Part shown: positions 1 through 4,081 of the stretch, piece after piece
How the letters are laid out: each line of letters opens with the position of its first letter
How positions within the stretch are numbered: the stretch's first letter is position 1
Assembly (NCBI RefSeq): GCF_938029485.1
Contig: NZ_CALHGC010000273.1
Span: 1-6,766 of the forward strand
Length of the DNA: 6,766 bases
From: an uncultured Treponema sp.
GTDB lineage: Bacteria; Spirochaetota; Spirochaetia; Treponematales; Treponemataceae
Direction of reading: 5' to 3'
Position numbers and translations under genes: made by a program
Notes under the pieces: model-generated
Seen by the model: only the letters and a program-made list of their open reading frames with translations
Databases searched by the model: none
What the model was told of the DNA's origin: nothing

Positions 1-48
1 TGTGAGCTGTGAGCTGTGAGCTGTGAGCTGTGAGCTGTGAGCTGTGAG
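1..48. repeat. 7-bp tandem repeat (TGTGAGC), about 6.9 copies
   Basis: Six perfect TGTGAGC units fill 1-42, and a seventh follows with its last base changed to G at 49. The array runs off the left edge, so its full copy number is unknown. On the other strand the unit reads GCTCACA. Because 7 is not a multiple of 3, copy-number change inside a coding region would shift the frame, and every reading frame on the plus strand soon meets TGA. A leftward promoter at 50-77 would begin transcription inside the array. This is a simple-sequence repeat, not CRISPR, since there are no spacers. Confidence 0.95.
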
Positions 49-49
49 G

Positions 50-77
50 ATTATGCTGTTGCTTACTATCATGTCAA
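50..77 (-). promoter_or_regulatory. Leftward sigma-70-type promoter firing into the heptamer array
   Basis: On the minus strand a perfect -35 box TTGACA (plus 72-77) is followed after 16 bp by CATAAT (plus 50-55), a 5/6 match to the -10 consensus. Transcription would begin near position 43, inside the 7-bp repeat, and leave the window to the left. The target gene is not visible. The boxes are seen directly; activity is inferred. Confidence 0.5.
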
Positions 78-124
78 GCCCCTTTTGCAAATATGCAGGC
101 ATCTGCGTTGTGGAGAGAGATTTT

Positions 125-143
125 TTATACTGCGGGAATCCTG
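125..143 (-). repeat. IS-end-like motif, copy 1 (direct repeat of 441-459)
   Basis: The plus strand reads TTATACTGCGGGAATCCTG here and TTATAATGCGGAATCCCTG at 441-459: 15 of 19 bases match without gaps and both copies lie in the same orientation. Read leftward the motif starts CAGG. No transposase reading follows this copy, so it may be the end of a second, more degraded insertion or a chance match. Confidence 0.4.
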
Positions 144-202
144 TTCTACAGCTGGACATGGGTATATTGTATAAGTAAAAGGGCGAGGGTGCAAGGGGAG
201 GA

Positions 203-222
203 TAATTCATAATTATGAATTA
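203..222. repeat. 20-bp perfect AT-rich palindrome
   Basis: TAATTCATAATTATGAATTA is its own reverse complement. It could form a hairpin or a cruciform. No T-tract follows on either strand, so it is not a standard terminator. It lies just past the broken end of the transposase relic and may be a small repeat element or a junction scar. A further TAATTAAT run adjoins it. Confidence 0.7.
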
Positions 223-244
223 ATTAATCGCTTCTATATCTTTT

Positions 245-373
245 TTACTCAATCCGGTCATTTTTTCGATAAATCCCCACAAACACGATCATCAGTATGT
301 CCACAAGGTTGTGTTTCTTACATCTTTCAATCCTTGCGTCTGTAATGTTCTCGAATGCTTCTCCTAATGTCAT
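245..373 (-). pseudogene. N-terminal fragment of an ISAs1-family transposase (42 codons)
   Basis: The minus strand reads from ATG at 373 to TAA at 245-247 and gives 42 residues. The start is preceded by GGTGGAG at a good ribosome-binding distance. The peptide begins MTLGEAFENITDARIERCKK, followed by HNLVDILMIVFVG. This matches the start of ISAs1/H-repeat transposases, where the DDE_Tnp_1-associated domain reads roughly F..I.D.R....H.L.DIL. Full-length members have about 370-400 residues, so roughly nine tenths of the protein, including the DDE catalytic core, is gone. After residue 33 the family likeness stops and the frame soon ends, which points to an internal deletion. The assignment rests on motif recall, not a search. 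Confidence 0.65.
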
Positions 374-440
374 TTTCTCCACCCGAGCACCATTTTACCA
401 TACTTTACGCCTTCTTTAATACTTTATTTCTTTTAAATAG

Positions 441-459
441 TTATAATGCGGAATCCCTG
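441..459 (-). repeat. Candidate outer terminal repeat of the ISAs1 relic (copy 2)
   Basis: Read leftward this is CAGGGATTCCGCATTATAA, placed 86 bp upstream of the transposase start as expected for the left end of the element. It has a 15/19 direct-repeat partner at 125-143. The partner is not inverted, so the two do not form the usual pair of IS ends. Confidence 0.4.
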
Positions 460-511
460 CAAGGTGCTATTTTAGTACAAAGCTATGCGGAGTTTTTTTA
501 ATATGTGCTTA

Positions 512-540
512 TAGACTTATACGTGTTTACATGTTATGAT
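512..540 (+). promoter_or_regulatory. Promoter of the toxin-antitoxin module
   Basis: A -35 box TAGACT (512-517, 4/6 match to TTGACA) and a -10 box TATGAT (535-540, 5/6 match) are spaced by 17 bp. Transcription would start near 547, about 13 bases before the antitoxin ATG. murQ follows the toxin after only 25 bp, so this promoter may also serve murQ and the kinase. Confidence 0.5.
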
Positions 541-549
541 TACACGTGT
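521..549. promoter_or_regulatory. Candidate antitoxin operator (ACGTGT / ACACGTGT)
   Basis: ACGTGT at 521-526 lies in the promoter spacer, and the perfect palindrome ACACGTGT at 542-549 covers the expected transcription start. Together they give three half-sites in alternating orientation. Type II antitoxins with ribbon-helix-helix-like N-termini usually repress their own promoter through short palindromes of this sort. The repeats are seen; binding is inferred. Confidence 0.4.
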
Positions 550-557
550 GAGGTGAT
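550..557 (+). promoter_or_regulatory. Ribosome-binding site of the antitoxin gene
   Basis: GAGGTGAT is a strong match to the 16S anti-Shine-Dalgarno sequence, with its AGG core 6 bases before the ATG at 560. It fixes the antitoxin start. The toxin gene has no such site and relies on the ATGA overlap, consistent with more antitoxin than toxin being made. Confidence 0.75.
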
Positions 558-559
558 AT

Positions 560-814
560 ATGTTGGCAAAACTTACATTGACTATAGAGCAATCCGTAAT
601 AGAACAGGCAAAGGAATATGCGCACAAAAAGAATAGGAGTGTTTCTCGAATTGTAGAAGACTATCTTAAAAATATCGTAACTAATCATGAAATAGGAGCT
701 TCTTTTTCTATGCTGAAATCACCGATAACCGATAGTATTTCCGGAATGTTTCATGACAATGGAAAATCATATAAAGATATGCTTAGTGAAGCGTTACGGG
801 ACAAATATTTATGA
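560..814 (+). CDS. Type II antitoxin, DUF6364-like
   Basis: This 84-residue protein has the layout of DUF6364-type antitoxins paired with PIN toxins. A short strand (KLTLTIE, residues 4-10) is followed by two predicted helices (about 11-24 and 27-39, the latter beginning RSVSRIVEDYLK), which look like a ribbon-helix-helix DNA-binding unit. The tail contains SPITDSISGMF (54-64) and a charged helix (about 70-84), the likely toxin-neutralising segment. In such systems the antitoxin binds and blocks the toxin and represses the shared promoter. The start is supported by GAGGTGAT at 550-557. The stop TGA overlaps the toxin ATG (ATGA at 811-814), so translation is coupled. The gene is clearly more AT-rich than murQ and later genes, which suggests horizontal origin. 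The family assignment is from recall. Confidence 0.8.
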   Translation: MLAKLTLTIEQSVIEQAKEYAHKKNRSVSRIVEDYLKNIVTNHEIGASFSMLKSPITDSISGMFHDNGKSYKDMLSEALRDKYL

Positions 815-1227
815 TAAAAAAAGTTTTTATCGATACCGATGTTATTCTTGATGTTGCATTGGCTCGCGACCCATTTTTTTCTGCGAGTAAAATCATATTG
901 GCAATGGCAGAGAATAATATTATCATAGGAGCTATTTCATCGAATTGTGTTGCCAATATCTATTATATATTGAGAAAGTCCGGCGGCGATAGTAAGGCAC
1001 GAAAATTTATATCAACTATTGTTAAGTATATAACGGTAATAACAATCGATCATAAGAATGTATTGGAAGCGTTAAAATCCAAATTTTCGGACTTTGAAGA
1101 TGCGCTACAACATTATTCGGCTATGGAAAATCAGTGTGAATATATAGTAACCAGAAATATTGAAGACTACAAAAATGCAAAAATAAACGTGCTGTTGCCG
1201 GAAGAATTTATCGGAATGTTCCGGTAA
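811..1227 (+). CDS. PIN-domain toxin (VapC-like ribonuclease)
   Basis: This 138-residue protein has the length and pattern of a PIN-domain toxin, a metal-dependent ribonuclease of type II toxin-antitoxin systems. The N-terminal strand VFIDTDVILD carries acidic D8 and D10. The segment NCVANIYYILRK (45-56) aligns with the helix that often carries a second acidic residue, but here N49 sits near that place. SDFEDALQHYSA (93-104) supplies D94, E96 and D97, and YIVTRNIEDY (111-120) supplies the conserved TRN and D119. The C-terminus has the common LPEEF ending (129-133). The start overlaps the antitoxin stop by 4 bp. Its base composition is low in GC like the antitoxin. Direct RNA targets cannot be predicted from this sequence. 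A non-toxic PIN nuclease is the main alternative, but the cognate partner upstream argues against it. Confidence 0.85.
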   Translation: MIKKVFIDTDVILDVALARDPFFSASKIILAMAENNIIIGAISSNCVANIYYILRKSGGDSKARKFISTIVKYITVITIDHKNVLEALKSKFSDFEDALQHYSAMENQCEYIVTRNIEDYKNAKINVLLPEEFIGMFR

Positions 1228-1252
1228 CGGAAAGAGGAGATGAGAGATAATA

Positions 1253-2155
1253 ATGAAAGAAATTCCCGTAACGGAGCAGCGTAATCCTGCTTCATATCAA
1301 ATCGATACGAAAAGTACGGCAGAAATTTTGACGATTATCAATAATGAAGATAAAAAAGTTCCCGAGGCGGTTTCTCAGGCGATTCCGCAATTGACGCGGT
1401 TGGTCGATTGCGCGGTTGAGGTGTTTCAAAAAGGAGGACGGCTGTTTTACCTCGGTGCGGGAACCTCCGGCCGTTTGGGGGTGTTGGACGCCTCAGAATG
1501 TCCGCCCACCTACGGCGTGTCCCCCGATATGGTACAGGGTTTTATCGCAGGCGGGGATGCCGCGCTCCGCCGTTCCATCGAGGGCGCCGAGGATGATGAA
1601 AACCACGGTATCGATCAGCTGCGCGGCGCAGGTTTTTCGGCGTCCGATATGTTGGTCGGTATTACCGCCTCCGGTTCCGCCCCTTATGTGCTGGGGGCGC
1701 TTCGGTATGCCCGTTCACTCGGCTGCCCGACCGGTGCAATAAGCTGCAATAAAGATTCACGCACCTTCGAGCTTGCCGATTATCCTATTTATCTGCCGGT
1801 CGGACCAGAAATCGTTACCGGCTCTACCCGGATGAAGTCCGGCACTGCTCAAAAGCTCGCACTGAATATGATTACCACCACAGCGATGATTAGGCTGGGA
1901 AAGGTGTATAATAACTTTATGATCGATTTGATGCCGGTGAACGCAAAGCTGGTGGAACGGTCGAAACGGCTGATTAACGAGATTACCGGATGCGGGGAAG
2001 CGTGTGCCTCGCAGATATTTGAAGATTCCGGACGGAAGATACGGACGGCGGTAATTATGGCCTCGCTTGAGGTATCGAAAGAGGAAGCGGAAGCGCTGCT
2101 TAAGCAGGGGAACGGCAATATCAACAATGCGCTCGATGTGTATAAACGGCGGTAA
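1253..2155 (+). CDS. murQ: N-acetylmuramic acid 6-phosphate etherase (MurQ)
   Basis: MurQ cleaves the D-lactyl ether of MurNAc 6-phosphate in the cytoplasm, giving GlcNAc 6-phosphate and D-lactate during peptidoglycan recycling. The 300 residues match the family size (about 298 in E. coli). The N-terminal TEQRNPAS (7-14) fits the family start. A SIS domain follows, with LGAGTSGRLGVLDASECPPT at 67-86. E82 and E113 correspond to the two active-site glutamates of E. coli MurQ (E83 and E114). The signature GPEIVTGSTRMKSGTAQK is at 184-201. The C-terminal helical segment (about 262-298, with GNGNINNAL) is also typical. The start lies 25 bp after the toxin stop. The nearest purine-rich site, AGGAG at 1235-1239, is 13 bases from the ATG, which is rather far. 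The first ~40 codons are AT-richer than the rest. The kinase gene follows after 11 bp, forming a pathway pair. Confidence 0.95.
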   Translation: MKEIPVTEQRNPASYQIDTKSTAEILTIINNEDKKVPEAVSQAIPQLTRLVDCAVEVFQKGGRLFYLGAGTSGRLGVLDASECPPTYGVSPDMVQGFIAGGDAALRRSIEGAEDDENHGIDQLRGAGFSASDMLVGITASGSAPYVLGALRYARSLGCPTGAISCNKDSRTFELADYPIYLPVGPEIVTGSTRMKSGTAQKLALNMITTTAMIRLGKVYNNFMIDLMPVNAKLVERSKRLINEITGCGEACASQIFEDSGRKIRTAVIMASLEVSKEEAEALLKQGNGNINNALDVYKRR

Positions 2156-2166
2156 ACGGCATAGGT

Positions 2167-3084
2167 ATGAAGCAATTATTTTTTGGGATCGACGGAGGGG
2201 GAACACAGTCCCGGCTCGGTATCTGTGATGAAACCGATCGGCTGATTGCACAGGTAAAGGGCGGTTCTACCAACCGGTATGCGGTAGGGTTTGACGCAGC
2301 TTGTGATAATCTCCGCGACTTGATTCAAAAACTGAAAACCGAAAGCGGCATCGACGTGCAAAACTGCGCCGCAGGCTGTTTTGCTTCCGCCGGTATGAGT
2401 ACGGAACAAGAGACCGAAGATTTCCGCCGTTTTTTTACCGGCGAGGGAATCCGTTGTCCTCTGTATCTTTGCAACGATGCACTGGCAGCGCTCGCAGGTG
2501 GCACCGGAACGGCGGAAGGCATTATCGTGGTGAGCGGTACCGGATCCATTGCCGCCGGCTTAGATAAAAACGGCAGAACCGCCCGCGCCGGTGGGCTTGG
2601 CCATTTGATTGGGGACGAAGGTTCCGGCTTTAAGATAGGATTGGACGGGATTAAAGCTGCCGCCGCCGCTTTGGAACGGCGCGGAGTGCGCACCATATTG
2701 GCTCCGATGCTGTTTAACCATTACGGTGTCAACACCATACGGGAATTGTTTCCCTTTTTGTATACAAATTTTAATAAATCGCGAGTGGCCTCTTTTTCAC
2801 CCTGCGTATTTCAGGCGGCACAGCAATCGGATGCAGTTGCGGCACGTATTCTGGAAACTGCCGCTCAAGACCTGTCGCTCCTTGCCCGCAGCGTATACGG
2901 CGCTCTCTTCGACGGAACGGAGGCGGAATTGGTATTCTCCGGCGGCATTTTGGAACATCAATCTTCTTTTGCAAAACTGACCGCAGCCTATATCGCTGAT
3001 GCGTTGCCGAAGGTGCGGATTATACGCCGCCGTTTTGATCCGGTAGCCGGTGCGTGTATTCTCGCCCGGCTTGGCAGGCATTGA
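2167..3084 (+). CDS. N-acetylglucosamine / N-acetylmuramic acid kinase, BadF/BadG/BcrA/BcrD family
   Basis: This 305-residue ASKHA-fold sugar kinase resembles eukaryotic GlcNAc kinase and clostridial MurK, which phosphorylate GlcNAc and MurNAc at O-6 with ATP. Phosphate-1 loop GIDGGGTQ is at 7-14 with D9. The likely catalytic base is D104 in CNDALAAL (102-109). Phosphate-2 loop SGTGS is at 123-127, GGLGHLIGDEGSGF at 142-155, adenosine motif FSGGIL at 257-262, and DPVAGA at 291-296. No signal peptide or membrane segment is seen, so it is cytoplasmic. It sits 11 bp behind murQ with no strong Shine-Dalgarno site, suggesting translational coupling. A kinase producing MurNAc-6-P would feed MurQ directly, so MurNAc is a likely substrate, with GlcNAc as the other or additional one. 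The sequence alone does not settle the preference. Confidence 0.85.
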   Translation: MKQLFFGIDGGGTQSRLGICDETDRLIAQVKGGSTNRYAVGFDAACDNLRDLIQKLKTESGIDVQNCAAGCFASAGMSTEQETEDFRRFFTGEGIRCPLYLCNDALAALAGGTGTAEGIIVVSGTGSIAAGLDKNGRTARAGGLGHLIGDEGSGFKIGLDGIKAAAAALERRGVRTILAPMLFNHYGVNTIRELFPFLYTNFNKSRVASFSPCVFQAAQQSDAVAARILETAAQDLSLLARSVYGALFDGTEAELVFSGGILEHQSSFAKLTAAYIADALPKVRIIRRRFDPVAGACILARLGRH

Positions 3085-3131
3085 AACTTAAACAGAACTA
3101 AACTTTCTCTCCACTGCTGTACGGTTTTTCT

Positions 3132-3160
3132 TTGCATTTTCTTGCAATTCCGTGTATAAT
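3132..3160 (+). promoter_or_regulatory. Candidate promoter before or within the glycosylase start
   Basis: A perfect -10 box TATAAT (3155-3160) lies 17 bp after TTGCAT (3132-3137, 3/6 match to TTGACA). Transcription would begin near 3167, downstream of the GTG at 3152 and just before ATG codons at 3170 and 3179. If used, it makes the glycosylase, priA and perhaps manA a unit separate from murQ-kinase, and excludes the GTG start on that transcript. Confidence 0.4.
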
Positions 3161-4078
3161 GCGGTCGCCATGGTGAGTATGGAAACGTGTGAAGTATTAT
3201 ATCGTTTTTTTAGAACTGCATCGGAATATATTGAAGGATACCGCAGCGATGCGCCATATCCCGAATCGTTTGCATTTGCCGGAGATTCAACAGCTGCAGC
3301 TGCGGCAACGAGCGCTGCGGCGTATCCGGCAGGTGCCGGCAATGAACAAAGCGGTATCGGCACAGCGGCATTGACCGGATACGCCAAGCATAACGGTTTT
3401 GCAGCCGATGATAGCCTTGAGGGTTCAATGGGCGGCTCTGCTTCCGGCGGGATGTATACGGAGGCGGTAGGCGGGAGTGGCGGAACGCTGTTTCGGTCGA
3501 TGCAGGAGATTTACGCTGCGGTTGCGCAGTGCTCCGCTTGCGTGTTGGGGCAAACCCGTACTCATCCGGTGGCGGGGGAAGGCCCCGAAGAGCTTTCCCG
3601 CCTGACCAACTCCGTTGAGGTGATGGTAATCGGCGAGGGGCCGGGCGCTGACGAAGACCGGCAGGGCAGACCCTTTGTCGGCAGGGCGGGGCAGCTCCTC
3701 GACAAGATGCTGGAGGCTATTCAGCTTTCGCGCAAGACCAACTGCTATATCACCAATGTGGTTAAATGCCGCCCGCCACAGAACCGCGACCCTGCGCCGG
3801 ATGAACGGAGCTGCTGCGCTGCCTTTTTGGATGCGCAAATACGGCTGCTCCGCCCTAAGATGATTCTTGTGATGGGGCGCATTGCCGCACAGCATTTACT
3901 GCAAACCTCCGACGGTATCGGAAAGCTGCGGGGGCATTTTTTCGACTATCAGGGGATACCGCTGATGCCGACCTATCATCCGAGTGCGCTGCTTAGGGAC
4001 GAAAGCCTTAAACGCCCCGCATGGGAAGACCTCAAGCGCTTCCGCGCCCGTCTGCACGAAATTCAGGCACAGGGCTAG
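3152..4078 (+). CDS. udg: Family 4 uracil-DNA glycosylase (4Fe-4S type) with long N-terminal extension
   Basis: The enzyme removes uracil from DNA, the first step of base excision repair. The catalytic domain fills about 115-305 of 308 residues. GEGPGADEDRQGRPFVGRAG (161-180) holds the water-activating and uracil-binding motif, TNVVKCRPPQNR is at 201-212, and the HPS motif is in TYHPSALLR (274-282). Four cysteines suited to a 4Fe-4S cluster are C127 and C130 (CSAC), C206, and C222 (or C221). Typical family members have about 190-220 residues. Here some 115 extra residues precede the core: a helical-looking start (about 10-35) and then an Ala/Gly/Ser-rich low-complexity stretch (about 45-112). 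The start is uncertain. GTG 3152 gives the longest frame but overlaps a TATAAT box, and ATG 3170 or 3179 are alternatives. None has a strong ribosome-binding site. priA follows after 3 bp. Confidence 0.9.
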   Translation: MYNAVAMVSMETCEVLYRFFRTASEYIEGYRSDAPYPESFAFAGDSTAAAAATSAAAYPAGAGNEQSGIGTAALTGYAKHNGFAADDSLEGSMGGSASGGMYTEAVGGSGGTLFRSMQEIYAAVAQCSACVLGQTRTHPVAGEGPEELSRLTNSVEVMVIGEGPGADEDRQGRPFVGRAGQLLDKMLEAIQLSRKTNCYITNVVKCRPPQNRDPAPDERSCCAAFLDAQIRLLRPKMILVMGRIAAQHLLQTSDGIGKLRGHFFDYQGIPLMPTYHPSALLRDESLKRPAWEDLKRFRARLHEIQAQG

Positions 4079-4081
4079 TCT

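Larger units (their letters stand above)
49..244. other. Non-coding stretch between the heptamer array and the IS relic
   Basis: I find no recognisable gene here. One rightward frame is open from ATG at 53 to TAA at 176-178 (41 codons), but the purine run before it lies only 2 bases from the ATG and the peptide resembles nothing I know, so I do not call it. The stretch contains the leftward promoter (50-77), an IS-end-like motif (125-143) and a palindrome (203-222), which suggests accumulated insertion debris rather than a functional gene. Confidence 0.6.
245..459 (-). mobile_element. Decayed ISAs1-family insertion sequence, 5' end only
   Basis: The transposase relic at 245-373 is preceded, on the minus strand, by an 86-bp AT-rich leader that starts at 459 with CAGGGATTCCGCATTATAA. 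As I recall, ISAs1-family terminal repeats commonly begin CAGGG, so 459 is the likely outer boundary. I find no opposite end (CAGGG on the plus strand) to the left and no convincing target-site duplication. The element therefore appears truncated and unable to move. The left limit given is the end of the residual reading frame, not a mapped junction. Confidence 0.5.

Noticed and set aside
1..48. CRISPR array at the left edge
   Set aside because: The repeats are 7 bp and contiguous with no spacers, so this is a simple tandem repeat.
53..178. Rightward 41-codon frame starting ATG 53
   Set aside because: The only purine-rich site ends 2 bases before the ATG, no family is recognised, and the frame lies in insertion debris crossed by a leftward promoter. 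It may be a chance frame.
190..464. TGCAAGG at 190-196 and 458-464 as a target-site duplication around the IS relic
   Set aside because: Only 5 bases would lie outside the candidate element end, and no matching terminal repeat follows the left copy. ISAs1-type duplications are usually 8-10 bp, so this is probably chance.
1430..1436. Internal Shine-Dalgarno-like AAGGAGG in murQ
   Set aside because: No start codon follows at a suitable distance in any frame with a believable product, and the site lies inside the conserved SIS domain coding sequence.
1757..2251. Leftward 164-codon frame opposite murQ
   Set aside because: It is antisense to the strongly supported murQ and the start of the kinase gene, has no recognisable domain or ribosome-binding site, and is a shadow of the GC-rich coding strand.
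3425..3895. Leftward 156-codon frame opposite the glycosylase
   Set aside because: Its composition (Arg/His/Pro-rich) is typical of an antisense shadow, and the plus strand encodes the conserved glycosylase motifs throughout.
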